Source of the DNA: Colletes latitarsis
Taxonomy: Eukaryota; Arthropoda; Insecta; Hymenoptera; Colletidae
DNA length: 64,000 nucleotides
Direction of reading: 5' to 3'
Assembly: GCF_051014445.1 (NCBI RefSeq)
Contig: NC_135136.1
Span: 10,372,001 to 10,436,000 of the forward strand
In this document: one piece after another, positions 1 to 12,342 of the stretch
Layout of the letters: each line of letters begins with the position of its first letter
Numbering within the stretch: the stretch's first letter is position 1
Made by a program: the position numbers and the translations under genes
Notes under the pieces: generated by a model
The model's database searches: none
What the model was told of the DNA's origin: nothing
The model's input: the letters and a program-made list of their open reading frames with translations, nothing else

Positions 1-1150
1 TAACAGGATAACGCCGGCTATGTCTGGGTTAGGTCTGGTATTTGCCCCTCATCTGGCTCGTACTTTCGCATTTTTCGCATACTTGTTCTTCAGATGCTGG
101 GCTTTCTCTGGTTTGGATCACGTAGTAATGTGGTACCACACTGAAACAGTCAATTCAACCTGGTGGCGATTAATATTTTAAAGGATAACGCCGGTTATGT
201 CTCCGTTAGGTTTGGGATTTTCCCACATCTGGCTCGTAATTTCGCATTTTTCGCATACTTGTTGGCCAGATCCTGGCCTTTTTCATGCTTGGACCACGTA
301 GTAATGTGGTACCACACCGAAACAGTCAATTAAACCTGGTTGCGATTAATATTTTAGAGGATAACGCCGGTAATGTCTGGGTTAGGTCTGGGATTTGCCC
401 TCATCTGGCTCGAATTTTCGCATTTCTCGCATACTTGTTGGCCAGATCCTGGGCTTTTTCTGGTTTGGATTCGTAGTAATGTGGTACCACACTGAAACAG
501 TCAATAAAAGCTGGTTCCGATTAGTATTTTAGAGGATAACGCTGGTTATGTCTGGATTAGTTCTGGTATTTGCAATCATCTGGCTCGTACCTTCGCATTT
601 TCCGCCTACTTGTTGGCATGATCCTGGGCTTTTTCATGCTTGGACCACGTAGTAATGTGGTACCACACTGAAGCAGTCAAATAAACCTGGTTCCGATTAA
701 TATTTTACAGGATAACGCCGGCTATGTCTCGGTTAGGTCTGGGATTTTCCCTCATCTGGCTCGTACCTTCGCATTTTTCGCCTATTTGTTGGCCAGATCC
801 TGGGCTTTTTCTGGTTTGGACCACGTAGTAATGTGGTGCCACACTGTAACAGTTAAATAAACCTGGTTCCGATCAATATTTTACAGGATAACGCCGGCTA
901 TGTCTGGTTTAGTTCTGGTATTTGCAATCATCTGGCTCGTACCTTCGCATTTTTCGCCTACCTGTGGCAAGATCCTGGGCTTTTTCTGGTTTGGATCAGG
1001 TAGTAATGCGGTACCACACCTTAACAGTCAATTAAACATGGTTCCGAATAGTATTTTAGGGGATAACGCCGGTTATGTCCCGTTTAGGTCTGGGATTTGC
1101 CCTCATCTGGCACGTACTTTCGCATTTCTCGCATACTTGTTGGCCAAATC
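1..1150 (+). repeat. Satellite array, subfamily B monomers (left block)
   Basis: Roughly six and a half tandem 176-bp monomers of subfamily B. Each carries the box GATAACGCCGG or GATAACGCTGG, then a TTAGG-containing stretch, CATCTGGCTCGTA, CTTCGCATTTTTCGC, GATCCTGGGC, and the dyad around GGTACC. The window opens inside a monomer, so the array continues to the left. Several sub-variants are interleaved, for example ones with TTTTTCATGCTTGG against TTTTTCTGGTTTGG, and ones with CAAATAAACC against CAATTAAACC. The change to subfamily A falls near 1140-1155, inside a chimeric monomer: sequence from CTGGGTTATTTTCTGG onward matches A monomers such as the one near 4670. No gene is visible here. Confidence 0.93.
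129..140. other. Representative 12-bp perfect dyad of the monomer, TGTGGTACCACA
   Basis: TGTGGTACCACA is its own reverse complement and contains a KpnI site. It recurs once per monomer over the whole array. Common variants keep the arms GTGG and CCAC and change only the centre (GTGGTTCCAC, GTGGGACCAC, GTGGTGCCAC), while others break one arm (GCGGTACCAC, GTGGTATCAC, GTGGTCTCAC). A conserved dyad once per nucleosome-length repeat could be a protein-binding site, but that role is inference. It does not match the CENP-B box. Confidence 0.85.
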
Positions 1151-2995
1151 CTGGGTTATTTTCTGGTTTGGATCACATAGTAATGTGGTACCACACTGAA
1201 TCAGTCGATTGAACCAGGTTTCGATCAATATTTTTGAGGATAACGCATGTTAGGTCTAGGATAGGCCGGGGTTTTTCACTCATCAGACCCATACTTTCGC
1301 ATTCTTCACATACTTGTTGAACGGATCCTGGGTTTTTACTGGTTTGGAACACGTAGTAATGTGGGACCACACTGAAACAATCAATTAAACCTGGTCTTGA
1401 TAAATATTTTAGAGGATAACGCATATTAGGTCTGGGTTAGGTCTAGGATTTGCCATCGTCAGTCTCATACTTTCGCATATTTCTCATACTTGATGGCTAG
1501 ATCCTGGGCTTTTTCTGGATTGCATCACGCAGTAATGAAGTACAACACTGAAACAGTCAATTAAACCTGGTTTCCATCAATATTTTAGAGGACAACGCAT
1601 GTTAGGTCTAGGTTAGCCCTGGGATTTTCACTCATCAGACTCATACATTCGCATTCTTCACATACTTGTTGAACTGATCCTGGGTTTTTTCTGGATTGGT
1701 TCGCGTAGTAATGTGGTACCACACTGGAACATTCAATTAAACCTGGTCTTGATAAATATTTTAGAGGATAACGCATCTTAGGTTTGGGTTAGTTCTAGGA
1801 TTTGCCCTCATCAGGCTCATACTTTCGCATATTTCTCTTACTTCATGGCTAGATCCTCGGCTGTTTCTGGATTGTGTCACGTAGTAATGTGGTACCACGC
1901 TGAAACAGTCAATTAATCCTGGTTTCGTTCAATATTTTAGAGGATAACGCAAGTTAGGTCTGGGATAGGTCTGGGATTTGCCCTCATCAGGCTCATACTT
2001 TCGCGTTTTTCACATACTTGTTGAACAGATCCTGGGTTTTTTCCGGTTTGGGTCACGTAGTAGTGTGGTACCACACTGAAACAGTCGATTAAACCTGGTT
2101 TCGATCAATATTTTTGAGGATAACGCATGTTAGGTCTAGGTTAGGCCGGGGATTTTCACTCATCAAACTCATACTTTCGCATTCTTCAAATACTTGTTGA
2201 ACGGATCCTGGGTTCTTTTCTGGTTTGGATCACGTAGTAATGTGGGACCACACTGAAACAATCAATTAAACCTGGTCATGATAAATATTTTAGAGGATAA
2301 CACATGTTAGGTCTGGGTTAGGACTAGGTTTTGCCCTCGTCAGGCTCATACTTTCGCATATTTCTCATACTTCATGGGTAGATCCTGGGCTATTTCTGGA
2401 TTGGATCACGTAGTAATGTGGTACCACACTGAAACATTCAATTAAACCTGGTCTTGATAAATATTTTAGAGGATAACGCATGTTAGGTCTGGGTTAGGTC
2501 TAGGATTTACCCCCATCAGGCTCACACTTTCGCATATTTCTCATACTTCATGGCTGGTCCTGTGGTGTTTCTGGATTGTATCACGTAGTAATGTGATACC
2601 ACGCTGAAACAGTTAATTAAACCTGGTTTCGTTCAATATTTTAGAGGATAACGCAAGTTAGGTCTGGGATAGGTCTGGGATTTGCCATCATCAGGCTCAT
2701 ACTTTCGCGTTTTTCACATACGTGTTGAACAGATCCTAGGTTTTTTCTGGTTTGGATCACGTAGTAGAGTGGTACCACACTGAAACAGTCCATTAAACCT
2801 GGTTTGGATCAATATTTTAGAGGATAACGCATGTTAGGTCTAGCTTAGGTCTGGGATTTTCACTCATCAGACACATACTTTCGCATTCTTCACATACTTG
2901 CTGAACGGATCCTGGGTTTTTTCTGGTTTGGATCACGTAGTAATGTGGGACCACATTGAAACAGTCAATTAAACCTGGTTTCGATCAATATTTTA

Positions 2996-4051
2996 GAGAA
3001 TAATTCATGTTAGGTCTAGGTTAGGTCTGCGATTTGCTCTCATCAGGCTCATTCTTTCGCATATTTCTCATACTTGATGGCTAGATCCCGGGCTTTTTCT
3101 GGATTGCATCACGTAGTGATGAAGTACAACACTGAAACAGTCAATTAAACCTGGTTTCCATCAATATTTTAGAGGACAACGCATGTTAGGTCTAGGTTAG
3201 GCCTGGGATTTGCCCTCATCAGGGTCATACTTTCGCAGTTTTAATATATATGTTGACGTGATCGAGGGTTTTTTCTGCTTTGGATCACGTAGTAAAGTGG
3301 TACCACACTGAAACAGTCCATTAAAGCTGGTTTGGATCAATATTTTAGAGGATAACGCTTGTTAGGTCTGGGATAGGTCTGGGATTTGCCCTCACCAGGC
3401 TCATACTTTCGCGTTTTTCACATACTTGTTGAACAGATCCTGGGTTTTTTCTGGTTTGGATCACGTAGTAATGTGGGACCACACTGAAGCAGTCAATTAA
3501 ACCTGGTTTCGATCAATATTTTAGAGAATAATTCATGTTAGGTCTAGGCTAGTTCTGGGATTTGCTCTCATCAGGCTCATTCTTTCGCATATTTCTCATA
3601 CTTGATGGCTAGATCCTGGGCTTTTTCTGGATTGTATCACGCAGTAATGAAGTGCATCACTGAAACAGTCAATTAAACCTGGTTTCCATCAATATTTTAC
3701 AGGACAACGCATGTTAGGTCTAGGTTAGGCCTGGGATTTGCCCTCATCAGGGTCATACTTTCGCAGTTTTAATATATATGTTGACGTGATCGAGGGTTTT
3801 TTCTGCTTTGGATCACGTAGTAAAGTGGTACCACACTAAAACAGTCCACTAAAGCTGGTTTGGATCAATATTTTAGAGGATAACGCTTGTTAGGTCTGGG
3901 ATAGATCTGGGATTTGCCCTCACCAGGCTCATACTTTCGCGTTTTTCAGATACGTGTTGAAGAGATCCTGGGTTTTTTCTGGATTGGTTCACGTAGTAAT
4001 GTGGTACCACACTGTAACATTCAATTAAACCTGGTCTTGATAAATATTTTA
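2996..4051 (+). repeat. Three-monomer higher-order repeat (528 bp), two tandem copies
   Basis: Three distinguishable A monomers occur in fixed order. The first starts GAGAATAATTCATG, carries GCTCATTCTTTCGC and has lost the dyad (GAAGTACAAC, GAAGTGCATC). The second starts GACAACGCATG and carries TTTTAATATATATG with GATCGAGGG. The third starts GATAACGCTTG. First-type monomers begin at 2996 and 3524, a spacing of exactly 528 bp or three monomers. The same three-monomer order recurs near 8282. The first two types also recur at about 10936, 11277 and 11816. Confidence 0.8.
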
Positions 4052-6699
4052 GAGGATAACGCATGTTAGGTTTGGGTTAGGTCTAGGATTTGCCCTCACC
4101 AGGCTCATACTTTCGCATATTTCTCATACTTCATGGCTAGATCCTGTGCTGTTTCTGGATTGTATCACGTAGTAATGTGATACCACGCTGAAACAGTCAA
4201 TTAAACCTGGTTTCGTTCAATATTTTAGAGGATAACGCAAGTTAGGTCTGGGATAGGTCTGGGATTTGCCATCATCAGGCTCATACTTTCGCGTTTTTCA
4301 CATACGTGTTGAACAGATCCTAGGTTTTTTCTGGTTTGGATCACGTAGTAGAGTGGTACCACACTGAAACAGTCCATTAAACCTGGTTTGGATCAATATT
4401 TTAGAGGATAACGCATGTTAGGTCTAGCTTAGGTCTGGGATTTTCACTCATCAGACACATACTTTCGCATTCTTCACATACTTGCTGAACGGATCCTGGG
4501 TTTTTTCTGGTTTGGATCACGTAGTAATGTGGGACCACACTGAAACAATCAATTAAATCTGGTCTTGATAAATATTTCAGAGGATAACGCATGTTAGGTC
4601 TGGGATAGGTCTGGGATTTGCCCTCATCAGACTCATACTTTCGCACACTTCACATACTCGTTGCACAGATCCTGGGTTATTTTCTGGTTTGGATCACATA
4701 GTAATGTGGTACCACACTGAATCAGTCGATTAAACCAGGTTTCGATCAATATTTTTGAGGATAACGCATGTTAGGTCTAGGATAGGTCGGGGGTTTTCAC
4801 TCATCAGACTCAAACTTTCGCATTCTTCACATGCTTGTTGAACGGAACCTGGGTTTTTACTGGTTTGGATCACGTAGTAATGTGGTACCACACTGAAACA
4901 TACAATTAAACATGGTCTTGATAAATATTTTAGAGGATAACGCATGTTAGGTCTGGGTTAGGTCTAGGATTTGCCCTCATCAGGCTCATACTTTCGCATA
5001 TTTCTCATACTTCATGGCTAGATCCTGGGCTGTTTCTGGATTGTATCACGTAGTAATGTGGTACCACGCTGAAACAGTCAATTAAACCTGGTTTCGTTCA
5101 ATATTTTAGAGGATAACGGAAGTTAGGTCTGGGATAGGTCTGGGATTTGCCCTCATCAGACTCATACTTTCGCACACTTCACATACTCGTTGAACAGATC
5201 CTGGGTTATTCTCTGGTTTGGATCACGTAGTAATGTGGGACCACACTGAAACAGTCAATTAAACCTGGTTTCGATCAATATTTTAGAGAATAATTCATGT
5301 TAGGTCTAGGTTAGGTCTGGGATTTGCTCTCATCAGGCTCATTCTTTCGCATATTTCTCTTACTTGACGGCTAGATCCCGGGCTTTTTCTGGATTGCATC
5401 ACGTAGTAATGAAGTACAACACTGAAACAGTCAATTAAACCTGGTGTCCATCAATATCTTAGAGGACAACGCAAGTTAGGTCTGGGATAGGTCTGGGATT
5501 TGCCCTCATCAGGCTCATACTTTCGCTTTTTTCACATACTCGTTGCACAGATCCTGGGTTATTTTCTGCTTTGGATCACGTAGTAATGTGGTACCACACT
5601 GAAACATACAATTAGACCTGGTCTTGATAAATATTTTAGAGGATAACGCATGTTAGGTCTGGGTTAGGTCTAGGATTTGCCCTCATCAGGCTCATACTTT
5701 CGCATATTTCTCATACTTCATGGCTAGATCCTGGGCTGTTTCTGGATTGTATCACGTAGTAATGTGGTACCACGCTGATACAGTCAATTAAACCTGGTTT
5801 CGTTCAATATTTTAGAGGATAACGCAAGTTAGGTCTGGGATATGTCTGGGATTTGCCGTCATCAGGCTCATACTTTCGCGTTTTTCACATACTTGTTGAA
5901 CAGATCCTGGGTTTTTTCCGGTTTGGGTCACGTAGTAGTGTGGTACCACACTGAAACAGTCCATTAAACCTGGTTTGGATCAATATTTTAGAGGATAACG
6001 CATGTTAGGTCTAGGTTAGGTCTGGGATTTGCCCTCATCAGACTCATACTTTCGCACACTTCACATACTCGTTGAACAGATCCTGCGTTATTTTCTGGTT
6101 TGGAACACATATTAATGTGGTACCACACTGAATCAGTCGATTAAACCAGGTTTCGATCAATATTTTTGAGGATAGCGCATGTTAGGTCTAGGATAGGCCG
6201 GGGTTTTTCACTCATCATACTCATACTTTCGCATTCTTCACATACTTGTTGAACGGATCCTGGGTTTTTACTGGTTTGGATCACGTAGTAATGTGGTACC
6301 ACACTGAAACATTCAATTAAACCTGGTCTTGATAAATATTTTAGAGGACAACGCATGTTAAGTCTGGGTTAGGTCTAGGATTTGCTCACATCAGGCTCAT
6401 ACTTTCGCATATTTCTCATACTTCATGACTGGATCCTGGGCTATTTCTGGATTGGATCACGTAGTAATGTGGTACCACACTGAAACAGTCCATTAAACCT
6501 GGTTTGTATCAATATTTTACAGGATAACGCATGTTAGGTCTGGGATAGGTCTGGGATTTGCCCTCATCGGACTCATACTTTCGCGTTTTTCACATACTTG
6601 TTGAACAGATCCTGGGTTTTTTCTGGTTTGGATCACGTAGTAGTGTGGTACCACACTGAAACAGTCCACTAAACCTGGTTTGGATCAATATTTCAGAGG

Positions 6700-7945
6700 A
6701 TAACGCATGTTAGGTCTAGGTGAGGGCTTGGAATTTTCACTCATCAGACTCATACATTCGCATTCTTCACATACTTGTTGAACGGATCCTGTGTTTTCTC
6801 TGGTTTGGATCACGTAGTAATATGGTACCACACTGAAACAGTCGATTAAACCTGGTTTCGATTAATATTTTTGAGGATATCGCACGTTAGGTCTGGGATA
6901 GGTCTGGGATTTGCCCTCATCAGACTCATACTTTCGCAGTTTTAACATGCATCTTGACCTGATCGAGGGTTTTTTCTGGTTTGGGTCACGTAGTAATGTG
7001 GTACCACACTGAAACAGTCGATTAAACCAGGTTTCGATCAATATTTTGGAGGATAACGCATGTTAGGTCTAGGTTAGGCCTGGGATTTTCACTCATCGGA
7101 CTCATATTTTCGCATTCTTCACATACTTGTTGAACGGATCCTGGGTTTTTTCTGGTTTGGATCACGTAGTAATGTGGTACCACACTGAAACAGTCAATTA
7201 AACCTGGTTTCGATCAATATTTTAGAGAATAACGCATGTTAGGTCTAGGTTAGGTCTGGGATTTGCCCTCATCAGGCTCATACTTTCGCGTTTTTCACAT
7301 ACTTGTGGAACAGATCCTGGGTTTTTACTGGTTTGGATCACGTAGTAATGTGGTACCACACTGAAACATTCAATTAAACCTGGTCTTGATAAATATTTTA
7401 GAGGATAACGCATGTTAGGTCTGGGTTAGGTCTAGGATTTGCCCCCATCAGGCTCACACTTTCGCATATTTCTCATACTTCATGGCTGGATCCTGGGCTA
7501 TTTCTGGATCGGATCGCGTAGTAATGTGGTACCACACTGAAACAGTCAATTAAACCTGGTCTTGATAAATATTTTAGAGGATAACGCAAGTTAGGTCTGG
7601 GATAGGTCTGGGATTTGCCCTCATCAGGCTCATACTTTCGCGTTTTTCACATACTTGTTGAACAGATCCTGGGTTTTTTCCGGTTTGGATCACGTAGTAA
7701 TGTAGTACCACACTGAAACATTCCATTAAACATGGTTTGGATCAATATTTTAGAGGATAACGCATGTTAGGTCTAGGTTAGGTCTGGGATTTTCACTCAT
7801 CAGACTCATTCTTTCGCATTCTTCACATACTTGTTGAACGGATCCTGGGTTTTTTCTGGTTTGGATCACGTAGTAATGTTGGACCACACTGAAACAATCA
7901 ATTAAACCTGGTCTTGATAAATATTTTAGAGGATAACGCATGTTA
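6700..7945 (+). repeat. Duplicated A-monomer segment, copy 1 (partner 9520-10940)
   Basis: This segment matches 9520-10260 at an offset of 2,820 bp, about 16 monomers. From about 7441 it matches 10436-10940 at an offset of 2,995 bp. Marker variants shared by both copies include GTGAGGGCTTGGAATTTTC (6720 and 9540), GATCCTGTGTTTTCTC, TTTTAACATGCATCTTGACC and ACTTGTGGAACAG. The offset changes by 175 bp, so one extra monomer lies in the second copy. Edges were judged from the first mismatching variants. Confidence 0.75.
7239..7260 (+). repeat. Representative internal tandem 11-mer of subfamily A: TTAGGTCTAGG / TTAGGTCTGGG
   Basis: Two head-to-tail 11-mers, at 7239-7249 and 7250-7260, differ at a single base. 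Both begin with TTAGG, the unit of the common arthropod telomere repeat. The pair occurs in most A monomers; in B the first half is usually changed to TTATGTCTGGG while the second remains TTAGGTCTGGG. Confidence 0.8.
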
Positions 7946-9519
7946 GGTCTGGGATAGGTCTGGGATTTGCCCTCATCAGACTCATACTTTCGCACACTTC
8001 ACATACTCGTTGAACAGATCCTGGGTTATTTTCTGGTTTGGATCACATAGTAATGTGGTACCACACTGAAACAGTCGATTAAACCAGGTTTCGATCAATA
8101 TTTTTGAGGATAACGCATGTTAGGTCTAGGTTAGGCCTGGGATTTTCACTCATCAGACTCATACATTCGCATTCCGCACATACTTGTTGAACGGATCCTG
8201 GGTTTTTTCTGGTTTGGATCACGTAGTAATGTGGGACCACACTGAAGCAGTCAATTCAACCTGGTTTCGATCAATATTTTAGAGAATAATTCATGTTAGG
8301 TCTAGGCTAGTTCTGGGATTTGCTCTCATCAGGCTCATTCTTTCGCATATTTCTCATACTTGATGGCTAGATCCTGGGCTTTTTCTGGATTGTATCACGC
8401 AGTAATGAAGTGCAACACTGAAACAGTCAATTAAACCTGGTTTCCATCAATATTTTAGAGGACAACGCATGTTAAGTCTAGGTTAGGCCTGGGATTTGCC
8501 CTCATCAGGGTCATACTTTCGCAGTTTTAATATATATGTTGACGTGATCGAGGGTTTTTTCTGCTTTGGATCACGTAGTAAAGTGGTACCACATGAAACA
8601 GTCCATTAAAGCTGGTTTGGATCAATATTTTAGAGGATAATGCTTGTTAGGTCTGGGATAGGTCTGGGATTTGCCCTCACCAGGCTCATACTTTCGCGTT
8701 TTTCACATACGTGTTGAACAGATCCAGGGTTTTTTCCGGTTTGGGTCACGTAGTAGTGTGGTACCACACTGAAACAGTCCATTAAACCTGGTTTGAATCA
8801 ATATTTTAGAGGATAACGCATGTTAGGTCTAGGTTAGGTCTGGGATTTGCCCTCATCAGACTCATACTTTCGCACACTTCACATACTCGTTGAACAGATC
8901 CTGCGTTATTTTCTGGTTTGGAACACATATTAATGTGGTACCATACTGAATCAGTCGATTAAACCAGGTTTCGATCAATATTTTTGAGGATAGCGCATGT
9001 TAGGTCTAGGATAGGCCGGGGTTTTTCACTCATCAGGCTCATACTTTCGCGTTTTTCACATACTTGTTGAACAGATCCTGGGTTTTTTCCGGTTTGGGCC
9101 ACGTAGTAGTGTGGTACCACACTGAAACAGTCGATTAAACCTGGTTTCGATCAATATTTTTGAGGATAACGCATGTTAGGTCTAGGTTAGGCCGGGGATT
9201 TTCACTCATCAAACTCATACTTTCGCATTCTTCAAATACTTGTTGAACGGATCCTGGGTTTTTTTTCTGGTTTGGATCACGTAATAATGTGGTACCACAC
9301 TGAAACATTCAATTAAACCTGGTCTTGATAAATATTTTAGAGGATTACGCATGTTAGGTCTGGGTTAGGTCTAGGATTTGCCCTCATCAGGCTCATGCTT
9401 TCGCATATTTCTCATACTTCATGGCTGGATCCTGGGCAATTTCTGGATTGGATCACGTAGTAGTGTGGTACCACACTGAAACAGTCAATTAAACCTGGTT
9501 TTGATCAATATTTTAGAGG

Positions 9520-10940
9520 ATAACGCATGTTAGGTCTAGGTGAGGGCTTGGAATTTTCACTCATCAGACTCATACATTCGCATTCTTCACATACTTGTTG
9601 AACGGATCCTGTGTTTTCTCTGGTTTGAATCACGTAGTAATATGGTACCACACTGAAACAGTCGATTAAACCTGGTTTCGATTAATATTTTTGAGGATAT
9701 CGCACGTTAGGTCTGGGATAGGTCTGGGATTTGCCCTCATCAGGCTCATACTTTCGCAGTTTTAACATGCATCTTGACCTGATCGAGGGTTTTTTCTGGT
9801 TTGGGTCACGTAGTAATGTGGTACCACACTGAAACAGTGTATTAAACCAGGTTTCGATCAATATTCTGGAGGATAACGCATGTTAGGTCTAGGTTAGGCC
9901 TGGGATTTTCACTCATCGGACTCATATTTTCGCATTCTTCACATACTTGTTGAACGGATCCTGGGTTTTTTCTGGTTTGGATCACGTAGTAATGTGGTAC
10001 CACACTGAAACAGTCAATTAAACCTGGTTTCAATCAATATTTTAGAGAATAACGCATGTTAGGTCTAGGTTAGGTCTGGGATTTGCCCTCATCAGGCTCA
10101 TACTTTCGCGTTTTTCACATACTTGTGGAACAGATCCTGGGTTTTTACTGGTTTGGATCACGTAGTAATGTGGTACCACACTGAAACATTCAATTAAACC
10201 TGGTCTTGATAAATATTTTAGAGGATAACGCATGTTAGGTCTGGGTTAGGTCTAGGATTTGCCCTTGTCAGGCTCATACTTTCGCATATTTTCATACTTC
10301 ATGGCTAGATCCTGGGCTATTTCTGGATTGGATCACGTAGTAATGTGGTACCACACTGATACATTCAATTAAACCTGGTCTTGATAAATATTTTAGAGGA
10401 TAACGCATGTTAGGTCTGGGTTAGGTCTAGGATTTGCCCCCATCAGGCTCACACTTTCGCATATTTCTCATATTTCATGGCTGGATCCTGGGCTATTTCT
10501 GGATTGGATCGCGTAGTAATGTGGTACCACACTGAAACAGTCAATTAAACCAGGTCTTGATAAATATTTTAGAGGATAACGCAAGTTAGGTCTGGGATAG
10601 GTCTGGGATTTGCCCTCATCAGGCTCATACTTTCGCGTTTTTCACATACTTCTTGAACAGATCCTGGGTTTTTTCCGGTTTGGATCACGTAGTAATGTAG
10701 TACCACACTAAAACAGTCCATTAAACATGGTTTGGATCAATATTTTAGTGGATAACGCATGTTAGGTCTAGGTTAGGTCTGGGATTTTCACTCATCAGAC
10801 TCATACTTTCGCATTCTTCACATACTTGTTGAACGGATCCTGGGTTTTTTCTGGTTTGGATCACGTAGTAATGTTGGACCACACTGAAACAATCAATTAA
10901 ACCTGGTCTTGATAAATATTTTAGAGGATAACGCATGTTA
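9520..10940 (+). repeat. Duplicated A-monomer segment, copy 2 (partner 6700-7945)
   Basis: Second copy of the segment described at 6700-7945. It contains one additional monomer at about 10261-10435, recognisable by GCCCTTGTCAGG and a shortened CATATTTTCATAC tract. Gain of exactly one monomer between otherwise matching runs is what unequal crossing-over or replication slippage in a tandem array would leave. Confidence 0.72.
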
Positions 10941-12342
10941 GGTCTAGGTTAGGCCTGGGATTTGCTCTCATCAGGCTCATTCTTTCGCATATATCTCATA
11001 CTTTATGGCTAGATCCTGGGCCTTTTCTGGATTGCATCACGTAGTAATGAAGTACAACACTGAAACAGTCAATTAAACCTGGTTTCCATCAATATTTTAG
11101 AGGACAACGCATGTTAGGTCTAGATTAGGCCTGGGATTTGCCCTCATCAGGGTCATACTTTCGCAGCTTTAACATACATGTTGACCTGATCGAGGGTTTT
11201 TTCTGCTTTGGATCACGTAGTAAAGTGGTACCACACTGAAACAGTCCATTAAACCTGGTTTGGATCAATATTTTAGAGAATAATTCATGTTAGGTCTAGG
11301 TTAGGCCTGGGATTTGCTCTCATCAGGCTCATTCTTTCGCATATTTCTCATACTTGACGGCTAGATCCCGGGCTTTTTCTGGATTGCATCACGTAGTAAT
11401 GAAGTACAACACTGAAACAGTCAATTAAACCTGGTTTCCATCAATATTTTAGAGGACAACGCATGTTAGGTCTAGGTTAGGCCTGGGATTTGCCCTCATC
11501 AGGGTCATACTTTCGCAGTTTTAACATACATGTTGACCTGATCGAGGGTTTTTTCTGCTTTGGATCACGTAGTAAAGTGGTACCACACTGAAACAGTCCA
11601 TTAAACCTGGTTTGGATCAATATTTTAGAGGATAACGCATGTTAGGTCTAGGTTAGCCCTGGGATTTTCACTCATCAGACTCACACTTTCGCATTCTTCA
11701 CATACTTGTTGAACGGATCCTGGGATTTTTCTGGTTCGGTTCACGTAGTAATGTGGTACCACACTGAAACACTCAATTAAACCTGGTCTTGATAAATATT
11801 TTAGAGGATAACGCATGTTAGGTCTAGGTTAAGCCTGGGATTTGCTCTCATCAGGCTCATTCTTTCGCATATATCTCATACTTTATGGCTAGATCCTGGG
11901 CCTTTTCTGGATTGCATCACGTAGTAATGAAGTACAACACTGAAACAGTCAATTAAACCTGGTTTCCATCAATATTTTAGAGGACAACGCATGTTAGGTC
12001 TAGATTAGGCCTGGGATTTGCCCTCATCAGGGTCATACTTTCGCAGCTTTAACATACATGTTGACCTGATCGAGGGTTGTTTCTGCTTTGGATCACGTAG
12101 TAAAGTGGTACCACACTGAAACAGTCCATTAAACCTGGTTTGGATCAATATTTTAGAGGATAACGCATGTTAGGTCTAGGTTAGCCCTGGGATTTTCACT
12201 CATCAGACTCACACTTTCGCATTCTTCACATACTTGTTGAACGGATCCTGGGATTTTTCTGGTTCGGTTCACGTAGTAATGTGGTACCACACTGAAACAC
12301 TCAATTAAACCTGGTCTTGATAAATATTTTAGAGGATAACGC
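10936..12342 (+). repeat. Nested short duplications of A monomers (880-bp and 528-bp offsets)
   Basis: The two-monomer run at about 10936-11276, with ATATATCTCATACTTTATGGC and then GTCTAGATTAGGCC, recurs at about 11816-12156, an offset of 880 bp or five monomers. The monomer at 11629-11820, with GATCCTGGGATTTTTCTGGTTCGG, recurs at 12157-12348, an offset of 528 bp or three monomers. These are the last A monomers before the switch to subfamily B. Confidence 0.72.

Larger units (their letters stand above)
1151..12342 (+). repeat. Satellite array, subfamily A monomers (main A block)
   Basis: About 63 tandem monomers of 176 bp. Monomer starts can be stepped off exactly, for example GAGGA at 1236, 1412 and 1588. 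Diagnostic differences from subfamily B are GCATGTTAGG in place of GCCGGTTATG, CATCAGRCTCATA in place of CATCTGGCTCGTA, CATTCTTCACATAC in place of CATTTTTCGCATAC, TTGAACGGATCC or TTGAACAGATCC in place of TTGGCCAGATCC, and TTTCGATCAAT in place of TTGCGATTAAT. Many sub-variants recur in ordered runs, giving higher-order repeats that are listed separately. The right-hand change to B is at about 12342, where GGATAACGCA is followed by GGCTATG instead of TGTTAGG. No genes; minus-strand frames of 63-88 codons are repeated translations of the monomer. Confidence 0.93.
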
